Positions 52,668 through 61,924 of a stretch of 64,000 nt of DNA are shown one piece after another (within the stretch, counting starts at the first letter, position 1; each line of letters starts with the position of its first letter). The stretch spans positions 1 to 64,000 of the forward strand of contig JAIQGE010000016.1 in the NCBI GenBank assembly GCA_020072815.1, written 5' to 3'. Under the pieces are notes generated by a model. The model searched no databases. It was given only the letters and a program-made list of their open reading frames with translations, and was not told where the DNA came from. The position numbers and the translations under genes were made by a program. This DNA comes from Terriglobia bacterium (GTDB lineage: Bacteria; Acidobacteriota; Terriglobia; Terriglobales; Acidobacteriaceae).

Positions 52668-53135
52668 GTGATCCCCACGCATCATCTTTTTGAAGGCCAT
52701 CTCGTCGTCGCTGATCTTGAGCGGTCCATGAGGTTCTACGGCGGCGCTCTTGGACTGGAATTGGCGCAGACTTTTCCTGAACGCAAAGCTGCGTTCTACT
52801 GGATTGGCGGACGGGGGAAATCCATGCTTGGACTGTGGCAAGCAGGCAGCGCGCCCATGAGTATGAGCTTGCATCTGGCCTTCGCCGTGGACCTGCAAGA
52901 TCTCTTGCATGCGCCCGAACGCTTGCAGGCGGCGGGAATCGCGCCGTTGGATTTTGACGGCAATCGCGCCGCCGAGCCGGTTGTCCTGGCATGGATGCCG
53001 GCTGCTTCCATCTATTTCCGCGACCCCGACGGCCATCTGCTGGAATACATCACCATGCTGACGGACGCGCCGCAGCTAGAAATGGGCGTTGTTCCCTGGA
53101 GTGAGTGGCAGCGCCGCAGCGGCGCCAAGCCGTAG
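52668..53135 (+). CDS. VOC superfamily (glyoxalase/bleomycin resistance type) protein
   Basis: A 155-residue VOC protein with metal-site residues in FEGHLVVADLERSMRFYGGA (His11), SMSLHLAFAV (His near 69) and DPDGHLLEYITM (Glu near 126). Members are metal-dependent lyases, isomerases, dioxygenases or drug-binding proteins. It starts at a GTG 11 bp after the AAA+ gene stop. No substrate hint is present. Confidence 0.85.
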   Translation: MIPTHHLFEGHLVVADLERSMRFYGGALGLELAQTFPERKAAFYWIGGRGKSMLGLWQAGSAPMSMSLHLAFAVDLQDLLHAPERLQAAGIAPLDFDGNRAAEPVVLAWMPAASIYFRDPDGHLLEYITMLTDAPQLEMGVVPWSEWQRRSGAKP

Positions 53136-53139
53136 CGCT

Positions 53140-53889
53140 ATGCGAACCGTGCTCCGTTTTATGGCGGCCATGTGGGAAGAAAACCCCGCGCTGCTTCTGC
53201 TTGCGCCGTTGTTTTTCCTGCAAGGCATCTACACCCGCGCGGTCACCCTTAAGCTGCCGGAAGCTGCTGGATCTCGCGCCGGCAACGCAGGCCGCGGTTC
53301 AGCTGTGCGCATCCTCATCGTGGGCGACTCTGCTGCGGCCGGTGTCGGCGTGGATCGCCAGGAGCAAGCGTTTTCCGGACAACTCACAGCGGCGCTCCAG
53401 GAAGAATTTGCGGTCCACTGGCGCCTCTTCGCCAAGACCGGAGCAACTACGGAAAGCGCCCTTAGCGAACTTGCCACTTGTCCTGCGGAGACTTTTGACA
53501 TTGCCGTCACCAGTCTTGGCGTGAATGATGTCACGTCAGGCTTGTCGGTGAGCGAGTGGCTGCGGCTGCAGACGCAACTTGTGGAACTGCTGCGAACGCG
53601 GTTTCAGGTCCGGACCGTCATGCTCACCGCGTTGCCGCCCATGCACAAGTTCGCGGCGCTGCCGGAGCCGCTGCGCTGGATTCTAGGCCAGCGAGCGCAT
53701 CGCTTCAATCTCGCCCTGCGTGAATTTGTTCCCACAATGAGCCGATGCGACCTGGTCGAACTCCGCAACCTGACCGAGCCCGGCATGCTGGCTACCGACG
53801 GCTTCCACCCTTCGGCGCAAACCTACGCCGCCTGGGGCAGGTCGGCGGCGGCGATGATCCTGGCCCGCGCATCGCAACCGTCCCGCTGA
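53140..53889 (+). CDS. SGNH/GDSL hydrolase
   Basis: A 249-residue SGNH hydrolase. The nucleophile is in ILIVGDSAAAGVGV (about residue 64), the Asn block is SLGVNDV, and the Asp-His pair is ATDGFHPSAQTYAAWG near the end. An N-terminal hydrophobic segment (about 14-30, ALLLLAPLFFLQGIYTR) could be an anchor. Likely an esterase acting on acyl or acetyl esters at the envelope. The ATG at 53140 is 4 bp after the VOC stop. Confidence 0.85.
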   Translation: MRTVLRFMAAMWEENPALLLLAPLFFLQGIYTRAVTLKLPEAAGSRAGNAGRGSAVRILIVGDSAAAGVGVDRQEQAFSGQLTAALQEEFAVHWRLFAKTGATTESALSELATCPAETFDIAVTSLGVNDVTSGLSVSEWLRLQTQLVELLRTRFQVRTVMLTALPPMHKFAALPEPLRWILGQRAHRFNLALREFVPTMSRCDLVELRNLTEPGMLATDGFHPSAQTYAAWGRSAAAMILARASQPSR

Positions 53890-53983
53890 ATCGTCGCGCG
53901 CCAGGGACGGTGCATCACTCGCCGCAGTGCGATCATGGGGTTGCTAGCCACCTAATATCTTTAGTTGTAGGGGAAGACAAGAA

Positions 53984-54013
53984 GACGTGCCGGACTCCTT
54001 CCTCCGGCACGTC
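53984..54013. other. perfect 10 bp hairpin in a gene-free stretch
   Basis: GACGTGCCGG and CCGGCACGTC flank a 10 nt loop. It lies in a 350 bp gap (53890-54237) with no gene, about 95 bp past the hydrolase stop, and may end that transcript or belong to a small RNA; no T tract follows on either strand. Confidence 0.45.
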
Positions 54014-54237
54014 ACTGGACCAAGGAGAACTCATTGTTCTTCTTGCTTTGCGTTCGCCAGGCGACACCTGGCACGGGGTCAACCTGGCTTTGGATGAACG
54101 GCATCCAGTCAATTAAGGGCCATGCGTTAATCAGCATGGAGGCTGGGCCAGCAGGTCCAACCTGAACCTGATGGTTAGTGCGGGCTGCCGGGCGCGGCGT
54201 TACAAGAAAAAAATCAAAGTCCTGGACGGCGACGTGA

Positions 54238-54966
54238 TTATTTGCGAAGGCCGCCGAATACCTCTTTAAGCAGCGCCGTGGTCTGGGCGGCCGGGTCCTT
54301 GCGGATTTTTTTCTCTTCTTCGCCCAGCATGTAAAAAAGGCCGTCCAGGGCCTTGGCGACGATGTAGTCGTCCAGGCTGAAACTCTTGTCCTTGGCCAGC
54401 GGTGCGGCGATGGAGTTCTGCATCAGCTGGTTGTATTGCTGCACCACGCCCACCTTTTCCATGGACTTGTGCACAATGGGCGCGAAAGTCTTGGTCAGTT
54501 CGGGTGAACTGGTGCGCTTGAAGTATTCCGTTGCGGCCGTGTCACTGCCGCCGGTGAGGATCTTGCGCGCGTCGTCGAACGTCATTTTGGTCACCGCGCG
54601 AAGAAAAATTGCCTTGGCTTCGGGCGCGGCCTGCTCGGCGGCGCGGTTCATGCCGACTTCCAGCTCGTCCACTTGGCTGCCCCGGCCGATCATGCGCAGG
54701 CCTTTGCCCACGGTCTGCAATTTGGGAGGCAGCAGGATCTTGATGGCTTGGTTCTTCAAGTAGCCGTCCGGCCGGCCCGTCTTGGCCACGGCTTTTCCGG
54801 TGCTGACCTTGAGCGCTTCCTTCAGGCCGGAGACGACTTTGTCATCGCTCAGATTGCTGCTGTTGGAGACTCCAATTTTCTCTTTGAGTTTGTCCAGCGG
54901 CGACTGCGCAACGGCCACGGAGAAAGGAACAAATACCAGCAAGAATCCTGCAATTGATTTCTTCAT
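54238..54966 (-). CDS. secreted DUF4197 family protein
   Basis: A 242-residue protein with a signal peptide (KKSIAGFLLVFVPFSVAVAQ). The body matches DUF4197: VVSGLKEALKVSTGKAVAKT, KNQAIKILLPPKLQTVGKGL, MTFDDARKILTGGSDTAATE and a closing ALDGLFYMLGEEEKKIRKDP. Likely periplasmic; function unknown. I start it at the ATG at 54966, which begins the signal peptide; GGGGG lies just upstream. Confidence 0.85.
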   Translation of the reverse strand: MKKSIAGFLLVFVPFSVAVAQSPLDKLKEKIGVSNSSNLSDDKVVSGLKEALKVSTGKAVAKTGRPDGYLKNQAIKILLPPKLQTVGKGLRMIGRGSQVDELEVGMNRAAEQAAPEAKAIFLRAVTKMTFDDARKILTGGSDTAATEYFKRTSSPELTKTFAPIVHKSMEKVGVVQQYNQLMQNSIAAPLAKDKSFSLDDYIVAKALDGLFYMLGEEEKKIRKDPAAQTTALLKEVFGGLRK

Positions 54967-55093
54967 GAACAGCCCCCGGTCTTCACGCAATCATAATAGT
55001 TAGAGCACGACGGGGCCGCAAATGTGTCACGTCCCGCGCGCATTTCCTCGCCTGGCCGTGTCATATAAGATCGCCCGATAACTCACCCATACC

Positions 55094-55750
55094 ATGAAGA
55101 CGAACGCGAGCCAGCCCCGGAACGATATGCATCTCGCTGATTTACCGGACGAAGATTTGCGGGGAGACGATTTGCAGAAGGACGTCTTGCAGAAAGAAGC
55201 TTTGCAAAACGAAGGCTTGCCGCGAACGGCCGTTCGCGATGACGACCTGCGGGGAGAGCTCGAGCGGCTCCATCCCCAAAGCTTTGGCTGGGCGCTATGG
55301 TGTTGCCGCCAGCGGCGCGAAGATGCGGAAGATGTGCTGCAAACCGTGTACCTCAAGGTGCTGGAGGGCCGCGCCCGATTTGACGGCCGCTCCAGTTTCC
55401 AGACGTGGCTCTTTGGGGTGGTCCGCAACACCGCGGCGGAGCAGCGCCGGCGACGATGGCTGCGTGATGCGCTGCTGCTGAAGTGGTTTTTGAACGAGCC
55501 GGAAGCGGCCGCGCTGCCGGGTCCGGAAGCGGCGTTGGGCGAGGCCGGCCGCAATCGCGAGTTACGCGCTGCGCTGGCTCAACTGCCGGAGCGTCAACGC
55601 GAAGTGCTGCATCTGGTCTTCTACCAGGAGTTGACGGTGGAAGAAGCGGCGGTGACTCTGCGCGTCTCCGTGGGAACGGCGCGCACCCATTTTGAGCGCG
55701 GCAAGAAGCGCTTGCGCCTGATTTTAGCGAATGAAGATTTTAGCGAATAG
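55094..55750 (+). CDS. ECF sigma factor with an N-terminal tandem repeat
   Basis: A 218-residue ECF sigma. Region 2 is RREDAEDVLQTVYLKVLEGR and SFQTWLFGVVRNTAAEQRRR (about 75-125); region 4 is LPERQREVLHLVFYQELTVE and EAAVTLRVSVGTARTHFERG (about 165-205). Residues about 20-45 come from a 15 bp DNA tandem (DLQKDVLQKEALQNEGL), an unusual add-on before region 2. The stop codon lies inside another tandem repeat (55721-55783). The next two genes encode a likely anti-sigma and a Spy-like protein, forming an envelope stress set. Confidence 0.9.
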   Translation: MKTNASQPRNDMHLADLPDEDLRGDDLQKDVLQKEALQNEGLPRTAVRDDDLRGELERLHPQSFGWALWCCRQRREDAEDVLQTVYLKVLEGRARFDGRSSFQTWLFGVVRNTAAEQRRRRWLRDALLLKWFLNEPEAAALPGPEAALGEAGRNRELRAALAQLPERQREVLHLVFYQELTVEEAAVTLRVSVGTARTHFERGKKRLRLILANEDFSE

Positions 55751-55822
55751 AAGATTAGCGAATGACGATTTTGGCGAATGAGGATTTTATTGGATCGGAT
55801 TATGCCGAACAAAGGAAGCACC

Positions 55823-56185
55823 ATGAAGTCAAATGACTCAAACAATGACCGCGATCTGCGAGAGCGCTTCGCTGCCCTACGCCGGGAAGACGCCTCGCAT
55901 GCGCCGGATTTCGATGTCGTGCAGCGCCGTGCGCGCCGCGGACGGCCGGCTTGGAGCAGATGGGCCGCTGCGGCGGCCATGGTGATCGTCGCCGCAGTAT
56001 TGCTGGTCAAGTTTTATCCCAGGCCCGCGCCGCCAACGCAGTCCATTACGGAATGGAAGTCGCCCACGGATTTTCTGCTGGAAACGCCTGGCCGCGGTCT
56101 GCTGCAGACGCCGTCGTTTGGTCCATGGGCGACCGAGCCGCCGCCGGCGGAAAGTCCCACGCCGGCCGGCAAAAAGAAGAGTTGA
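55823..56185 (+). CDS. putative anti-sigma factor (single-pass membrane protein)
   Basis: A 120-residue protein with a charged N-terminal part (DRDLRERFAALRREDASHAP), one membrane helix near 47-63 (WAAAAAMVIVAAVLLVKFY) and a Pro-rich periplasmic tail. This is the size and layout of small anti-sigma partners, and it follows the ECF sigma by 73 bp. No zinc finger is present, so the assignment rests on position. The ATG at 55823 has AGGAAG 4 nt upstream. Confidence 0.65.
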   Translation: MKSNDSNNDRDLRERFAALRREDASHAPDFDVVQRRARRGRPAWSRWAAAAAMVIVAAVLLVKFYPRPAPPTQSITEWKSPTDFLLETPGRGLLQTPSFGPWATEPPPAESPTPAGKKKS

Positions 56186-56212
56186 AATCAATTCATTGGG
56201 GAGGAACCAATA

Positions 56213-56635
56213 ATGAAACGCGCTGTCTCTACCTTGACCTTGTTGTTGATGCTGCTCTTGCCCGCCACCGCCCTGCGCGCACAGGGTCCGAACGCCGAGG
56301 ACGTCTTCAAACACGTGCTCGTTGCTCCCGAGCTCATCATGAAGTACCACAACGAAATCGGGCTCGACGAAAACCAATCACGCGCGATCAAGGAGCTGAT
56401 CCAAAAGTCGCAGAGCAGATTCCTGGACTTGCAATGGGAAATGCAGTCTGAAGTAGAAAAGCTGGTCAAGCTGCTGAGCGCCCGTCCTTCGGACGAAAAC
56501 GCCGTGCTGGCGCAGGTGGACCGCGTCCTGAACCTGGAACGCGATATCAAGAAAGCCCAGGTTTTACTGATGGTCCGCATCAAAAACACGCTGACTCCGG
56601 CCCAATTGGACAAGCTCACCGAATTGCGGCACTAG
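56213..56635 (+). CDS. Spy/CpxP-like periplasmic protein
   Basis: A 140-residue protein with a signal peptide (STLTLLLMLLLPATALRAQ) and an all-helical mature part ending LTPAQLDKLTELRH, the LTxxQ motif of Spy/CpxP-like chaperones and stress sensors. An EIGLDENQSRAIKELIQ segment is a second, related motif. GGGAGG lies upstream of the ATG. By analogy with similar loci, it may bind misfolded protein or metal and act on the sigma/anti-sigma pair. Confidence 0.75.
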   Translation: MKRAVSTLTLLLMLLLPATALRAQGPNAEDVFKHVLVAPELIMKYHNEIGLDENQSRAIKELIQKSQSRFLDLQWEMQSEVEKLVKLLSARPSDENAVLAQVDRVLNLERDIKKAQVLLMVRIKNTLTPAQLDKLTELRH

Positions 56636-56791
56636 GCATAATCACCGGGTGTTGCAAGAAAGCGTTCGCCGTCCCGCGGCCGGCTCTTTGGAGAGAATGC
56701 TATATTTACTTGGCTTTCCAAAGTTCAATTCAGGCGCTCACGTCCTTGCGCTGGGCGCCTGGAACAGCATTCTTCTGGAGCCGGCCGTCTC

Positions 56792-57370
56792 ATGCCCTTT
56801 ACCATAGAATCCGTCCACTTGAATGAAGTTGTGATGGTGGCGCCGCAAGTGTTCGGTGACGCGCGCGGCTTCTTCATGGAGACCTACCGCGCCGACCAGT
56901 TTCGCGAGCTTGGCCTTCCCACCGAATTCCAGCAGGAGAACCAGTCGCGCTCCAGCAAGGGCGTGCTGCGCGGCCTCCATTTTCAGTATGACCCGCCTAT
57001 GGGCAAGCTGATGCGCGTGGTGCAGGGCGCGGCGTTCGTGGTGGCCGTGGACATCCGCAAGGGTTCTCCGACTCTGGGCCGCTGGTTCGGCGCTGAGCTG
57101 TCGGCGGAAAACAAGAAACAGATGTGGGCGCCCTACGGCTTCGCCCGCGGATTCTGCGCCCTCGCCGACGGGACCGAGGTCCTTTACAAGTGCACCGCCA
57201 TTTACAACCCAAAAACGGAGGGCGGGATCTACTTTGCCGACCCGGCTGTGGGCATCCCCTGGCCCACGGACCCGGCTTCCGCCGTGACCTCAGAACGCGA
57301 CCGCAACGCCCCCACGCTGGCGCAATGGCTGGCCTCGCCGCTCTCGGAACACATCAAGTATCCTGGGTAG
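56792..57370 (+). CDS. rmlC: dTDP-4-dehydrorhamnose 3,5-epimerase
   Basis: A 192-residue RmlC, which epimerises dTDP-4-keto-6-deoxyglucose in dTDP-L-rhamnose synthesis. The cupin core has GVLRGLHFQYDPP (catalytic His63), VVQGAAFVVAVDIRKGSPT and LYKCTAIYNPKTEGGIYFAD (Tyr132). In the usual GFAHGF motif the His is Arg119 here (GFARGF); this occurs in some homologues but may mark a related epimerase. It opens the polysaccharide cluster; rmlD lies at the far end, and rmlA and rmlB are not in the window. Confidence 0.88.
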   Translation: MPFTIESVHLNEVVMVAPQVFGDARGFFMETYRADQFRELGLPTEFQQENQSRSSKGVLRGLHFQYDPPMGKLMRVVQGAAFVVAVDIRKGSPTLGRWFGAELSAENKKQMWAPYGFARGFCALADGTEVLYKCTAIYNPKTEGGIYFADPAVGIPWPTDPASAVTSERDRNAPTLAQWLASPLSEHIKYPG

Positions 57371-57458
57371 TCACTGGCCTAAGGACTGCAAAGCTGCTTT
57401 ACCAGCAATGTATACTCATAGCATCCTGCAGCAAGCGAGGTCCGCCGAAATCTGACTG

Positions 57459-58742
57459 ATGCCAACGGGGAGAGCTATAAACGAAGTCCTAATTGAGGAA
57501 GAAAAAGAGCCAGTGCCCAGCGCCGGCGCTGAAAGAGTGCGCGACTGGCTGTCTGCCGCCGACTTTCTCTGGTCGCGGCGGCTGCGGGTGCTTGGGTGGG
57601 CGATTGCCGGGACCCTCCTGTCCGCGGTGCTTACCTACAAAATCTGCAAATTTGAAGCCACCGTGCAAATCATGCCTCCGGACAGCGGGGGCGGCGGCCT
57701 ATCCGCCCTGGCGGCGACTGGCCTGCTCAAATCGCCCGGCATGGCGGGACTCGCGGGCATGGCCGGAGACATGCTCGGCATCAAGAGCACCGGTGCGCTG
57801 TTCATCAAAGTGATGCAGAGCCGCACCGTGGAAGACAAACTGGTTGACCAGTTTGATCTGCGCAAAGGGTGGTTCGGCGAAGTAGCCCGGGAAGACGCGC
57901 GCGAAAAATTGCTGTCGCGGACCACCATTGTGGAAGACAAGAAAAGCGGCGTGATCAGCGTGACGGTGCGCGATCGCAACCAGCAGAAAGCCGCGGACCT
58001 TGCCGGAGCGTATGTCCATGAACTGGACGCGGTCATGCGCAAGACCAGCACCTCGGCGGCCGGCCGGGAACGCGAGTTCATCGAAGGGCGGCTGGCGGAA
58101 GAGAAGAAAGCCCTGGACGAATCCGAGCAGAATTTCAGCCAGTTCGCCAGCAGCTCCATGGCGCTTGACGTCCCGCAGCAAACCCGTGTGATGGTGGAAG
58201 CGGCCGCGCGGCTGCAGGGAGAGATGATTGCGGCGAAGGCCGAGCTGGAAGGCCTGGGGCAGATCTATACTGCGGAAAATCCCCGCGTCAGGACGCTCCG
58301 CACCCGCGTGAATGAGCTGCAGAAGGCCATGGACCGGCTCAACACGGGGAGCACAGGCAAACCCGCGGCCGGTGATTCGCCCAACAGCCCGTATCCTTCG
58401 GTCAAGAAGCTGCCGCTGGTGGGCGTGGAGTGGGCCAACCTTTATCGCAACACAAAGATTCATGAAACGGTGTTCGAACTTCTGACGCAGCAATACGAAG
58501 TGGCCCGGATCCAGGAGGCCAAGGACATCGCCACGGTCAAGATCCTGGACGCGGCGGTGGTCCCGGAAAAAAGGCACCCCAGCCCCACGCTGGTGATCGT
58601 CCTAGGCGCACTGATCAGCGCGCTTCTGGCTTGCTGCGGGCTGTACATGCAATACCGGTGGCTACAGCGGGGCCCTGACGATCCCTGGCGCATTTTGATG
58701 GCGACCATCTTCCGGCGGAACAAAGACATCTCAGCCACGTAG
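57459..58742 (+). CDS. Wzz-type polysaccharide chain-length protein
   Basis: A 427-residue inner-membrane protein with helices near 42-60 and 375-400 and a large periplasmic coiled part between, the Wzz/GumC layout. Marks are the N-terminal domain ending FEATVQIMPPDSGGGG, ISVTVRDRNQQKAADLAGAY and the C-terminal VPEKRHPSPTLVIVLGALI. There is no kinase domain, so it sets chain length or supports export without built-in tyrosine kinase activity. Confidence 0.85.
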   Translation: MPTGRAINEVLIEEEKEPVPSAGAERVRDWLSAADFLWSRRLRVLGWAIAGTLLSAVLTYKICKFEATVQIMPPDSGGGGLSALAATGLLKSPGMAGLAGMAGDMLGIKSTGALFIKVMQSRTVEDKLVDQFDLRKGWFGEVAREDAREKLLSRTTIVEDKKSGVISVTVRDRNQQKAADLAGAYVHELDAVMRKTSTSAAGREREFIEGRLAEEKKALDESEQNFSQFASSSMALDVPQQTRVMVEAAARLQGEMIAAKAELEGLGQIYTAENPRVRTLRTRVNELQKAMDRLNTGSTGKPAAGDSPNSPYPSVKKLPLVGVEWANLYRNTKIHETVFELLTQQYEVARIQEAKDIATVKILDAAVVPEKRHPSPTLVIVLGALISALLACCGLYMQYRWLQRGPDDPWRILMATIFRRNKDISAT

Positions 58743-58847
58743 CGACCGGCGCGAAAAGGAAAAAGGCAAAAGAGAAGCTGAACAGGTTTTGAATTTCTAG
58801 CGGACCGCGCCAGTAAGGCCCGCATCGCAAAAATCATTCGAGCATTC

Positions 58848-60416
58848 ATGAACACCCCGTCCTTGCTTCCGCCGGTCGAGTCCCCTGAGGTAGCGGATAC
58901 CTCTCCGCCTCCGCGAGCGGCGCAGCTGACCAGCGCCCGCCTGCTGGCCGGCAATACTCTTTGGAGCCTGGTGGGCGTGTGCTCCCCCGCGCTGGTCGCC
59001 GTCTTCTGCCTGCCGGTGCTCACTCGCTTGCTGGGGACGGACCGCCTGGGCATGCTGACTCTGGCCTGGGTGGTGGTGGGATATTTCGGACTCTTTGATT
59101 TCGGCCTGGGACGCGCCCTGACCAAACTGGTGGCCGAGAAACTGGGCCAGGGCGAAGCGGCAAAAATCCCGCCGCTGGTGTGGACGTCAGTGGTCCTGAT
59201 GGGCGGGATTGGCCTGATCGGCACGGTGGTGATGTTCGCGCTCTCGCCGTGGATTGTGCATTCGATTGTAAAAGTGCCGGCCGGCCTGCGCGACGAATCA
59301 CTCACGGCCTTTTACTGGCTGAGTATCTCCATTCCCATTGTGGTGATTACCGCGGGGCTGCGCGGAGTGCTGGAGGCCCTGCAGAAATTTCGCCTGGCCA
59401 CGGCCATCCGCGTCCCTCTGGGCATTTTCACCTATGTGGGTCCGGTGCTGATCCTGCCTTTTTCGCGCAGCCTGGTGCCGATTGTGGCCGTCCTGGTGGC
59501 GGCGCGCGCAGCGGCCCTCATCGCCCACTTCTGGGCGTGCTTCCGGGTGCTGCCGGAATTGCGGCGGTCCTGGCAGTTTGACCGCGCTTCCGCCGGCCCG
59601 CTGTTCCGCTTTGGCACCTGGATGACGGTGAGCAACATTGTTGGACCCATGATGGTCACCTTTGACCGCTTCGTCATCGGCGCGCTGGTTTCCGTGACGG
59701 CGGTGGCTTATTACGCTGTGCCTTCTGAAGTGGTTAGCAAGTTGATGTTGTTTCCCGCCGCGCTGACCGCGGTTTTGTTTCCGGCTTTCTCCACGGCCCA
59801 CGCCGGCCAGCGCGAACGGGTTTCTTTTCTGTTTGAATCCAGCGTCAAGCTGATCTGCGTGGCCATGTTCCCGATCATTCTCGCCGTGGTGGTTTTTGCC
59901 CCGGAAGGCCTGCGGCTCTGGCTGGGCAACGATTTCGCCCAGAACAGCGCGTGGGTGGTCCGTTGCCTGGCCGTGGCCATTTTCGTGAACAGCGTGGGCC
60001 AGGTGCCGTTTGCCCATCTGCAAGCCGCCGGGCGGCCGGACATCACGGCCAAGCTCCATTTGTTTGAGCTGCCTCTGTACATTGCAGGTTTGCTGGTACT
60101 GGTAAGGATGGCCGGCATCCGTGGCGCCGCCCTGGCCTGGCTGCTGCGCACTACCGTGGATTCCGTCCTTATGTTCGCGTTTTCACAACGAGTGGCCCCG
60201 GAAAACAGCGCGGTGGTCGCCAAGCTTGGTTTGCTGGCAGGTGGCGGAGTGCTGTTTCTCGCATTGGGAGCCGTGGAGATGGCGCTGACGTTGAAGGTGC
60301 TGGCCATGGTGGTCATGACCGCCGGCTCCGCGCTCCTGCTGTGGCGGTGGGCCCTTTCGCCGCGGGAAAAGACTTTGCTCAGCTCGCTGATGAGAGGCAC
60401 CAATGCCGCCGGCTGA
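58848..60416 (+). CDS. Wzx-type oligosaccharide flippase
   Basis: A 522-residue membrane protein with about 12-14 helices in the polysaccharide-exporter (MATE-like) superfamily. Typical blocks are SLVGVCSPALVAVFCLPVLT, GYFGLFDFGLGRALTKLVAE, MMVTFDRFVIGALVSVTAVA and YAVPSEVVSKLMLFPAALTA. It moves lipid-linked glycans to the outer face of the inner membrane. Its end overlaps the next gene by 14 bp. Confidence 0.88.
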   Translation: MNTPSLLPPVESPEVADTSPPPRAAQLTSARLLAGNTLWSLVGVCSPALVAVFCLPVLTRLLGTDRLGMLTLAWVVVGYFGLFDFGLGRALTKLVAEKLGQGEAAKIPPLVWTSVVLMGGIGLIGTVVMFALSPWIVHSIVKVPAGLRDESLTAFYWLSISIPIVVITAGLRGVLEALQKFRLATAIRVPLGIFTYVGPVLILPFSRSLVPIVAVLVAARAAALIAHFWACFRVLPELRRSWQFDRASAGPLFRFGTWMTVSNIVGPMMVTFDRFVIGALVSVTAVAYYAVPSEVVSKLMLFPAALTAVLFPAFSTAHAGQRERVSFLFESSVKLICVAMFPIILAVVVFAPEGLRLWLGNDFAQNSAWVVRCLAVAIFVNSVGQVPFAHLQAAGRPDITAKLHLFELPLYIAGLLVLVRMAGIRGAALAWLLRTTVDSVLMFAFSQRVAPENSAVVAKLGLLAGGGVLFLALGAVEMALTLKVLAMVVMTAGSALLLWRWALSPREKTLLSSLMRGTNAAG

Positions 60417-61857
60417 ACATCGAGGGTTGGCGATGAGGAATCGCGTCGCGGGTCTTTCGGTCCCTGATCCAACGCCGGTGCTGTTCCTGATCGCCGCGGC
60501 GTCAGCCCTGTTGTATTCCATGGAGAGCATGCGCTGGGCCGCGCTGCTGCTGCCCGGAATTATCCTGCTGCCGGCGATTGTCTATCTTCTCTCCAACAAC
60601 CTGGCAATCGCCCTGGGCACGCTGATGGCCAGCGCCGCCATGCCCCGTTTCTTCCTGGAAGTCGGAACGCTCAAGGCGCGCCCCGAACACATGATCACCG
60701 GGCTGCTGTGCCTGGGAGCGGTCATTATTTACAAACGCAATCGCGAACCGCTGCGCTGGATTTTTCCTGACGTCCTGGTGCTCGCTTTCGTTGCCTTGAA
60801 TACTTACAGTTCGTTATTCAAGTCCCCTGCGCCCAGCCAGACGATCAAATGGTCCATTCAGCAGTCGCTGGTGGTGGTGACGTATTTCCTGGTGCGCTTG
60901 CTGGCCGGCAACCGCGAGCGGTGGCGCCAGGCCGTCCGCATCATGCTGCTGATCGGCGCAGCCGAAGCGGTGTACGCGGTGATTTGTTTCTATTCCAGCA
61001 TGTTCTTCGGCAGTGAATTTGGAGTTGAGCCGGGACAATACGAAACCATCCCAGGGATTTACGCCACGCAGTATGAAGCCAACATTCTGGGATCGTACAG
61101 CGGCGCGTGCCTGATCATCATGCTGGTGATGTATTTCCGCGAGCGCGAAAGAAAATTCCTCTGGGGCATCGCCTGCACCTTTGCGGGACTGCTCATAAGC
61201 CTCTCTCGCGCTGCCATAGGCGCCACCGTCTTGGCCCTGTTCGTTCTGGCGGTCTATGCGTTCGCCACCAAACTGGCGAGCAAGGCGGCGCTGGCCAGGG
61301 TGGCGGCGGCCGTCCTGGCGGTCTGCCTGGTGCTTGGTCCTGCGGTGTGGCCCCTGTACGTGGACCGGTTCAGCACTCTGGATGTTTCCGATCCGTCCGC
61401 GGACGCCAATACCAAGATCCGGCTGCTGATGACCGGAGAAGCCATCGCCGATATCCTGGAGAGCCCGGTGTTTGGCAAGGGCACCGCGAGCTTTCAATTG
61501 ACATTTGACTATTCGGACATCGGCTACGGCGACCTGGGTGTGGCCGGCTCCATTCCCAATACCGAGATCAGGATTCTGCACGATACCGGCGCCATCGGCT
61601 TGGCGGTATTCTTATGGTTTGTCGCTGTGGTGACGGTGCGCGCCGGCAAGCTGGCCTGGCGCACCGCGAATCCGGAGTTGGCCGGCCTGCTGCTCTCCAG
61701 CGTGGTTTACCTGATTGCTTTCCAGGCCACCGACGCCAGCATTTTGGCTTTTCCCTGGATTCACATTGGATTAATCGCGTCATACCTGGCCATGCAAACC
61801 AAGCCGGGTGAAAAACCGGCATTGTTCAGCGGCGAGAGCGCGCGCGAATTATCATAG
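60403..61857 (+). CDS. O-antigen polymerase/ligase family (Wzy-like) protein
   Basis: A 484-residue membrane protein with about 11 helices and a large periplasmic loop before the last three, the Wzy/WaaL layout (GLLISLSRAAIGATVLALFV, ILESPVFGKGTASFQLTF, IPNTEIRILHDTGAIGLAVF). The His in NTEIRILHDTG fits the conserved ligase-loop His. It polymerises or transfers the glycan after flipping. GAGAGG stands 5 nt before the ATG at 60403; an ATG at 60433 is possible. Confidence 0.8.
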   Translation: MPPAEHRGLAMRNRVAGLSVPDPTPVLFLIAAASALLYSMESMRWAALLLPGIILLPAIVYLLSNNLAIALGTLMASAAMPRFFLEVGTLKARPEHMITGLLCLGAVIIYKRNREPLRWIFPDVLVLAFVALNTYSSLFKSPAPSQTIKWSIQQSLVVVTYFLVRLLAGNRERWRQAVRIMLLIGAAEAVYAVICFYSSMFFGSEFGVEPGQYETIPGIYATQYEANILGSYSGACLIIMLVMYFRERERKFLWGIACTFAGLLISLSRAAIGATVLALFVLAVYAFATKLASKAALARVAAAVLAVCLVLGPAVWPLYVDRFSTLDVSDPSADANTKIRLLMTGEAIADILESPVFGKGTASFQLTFDYSDIGYGDLGVAGSIPNTEIRILHDTGAIGLAVFLWFVAVVTVRAGKLAWRTANPELAGLLLSSVVYLIAFQATDASILAFPWIHIGLIASYLAMQTKPGEKPALFSGESARELS

Positions 61858-61924
61858 CCACGCAGCCGGGCCAAGCCCTGAATGGCAAAATAAAAGACGG
61901 CGAGTTGCAAACACGAAAAGGTTG

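Noticed and set aside
53984-54013. Hairpin considered as an intrinsic terminator of the hydrolase gene
   Set aside because: The stem is strong but no run of T follows on either strand, so I list it only as a hairpin.
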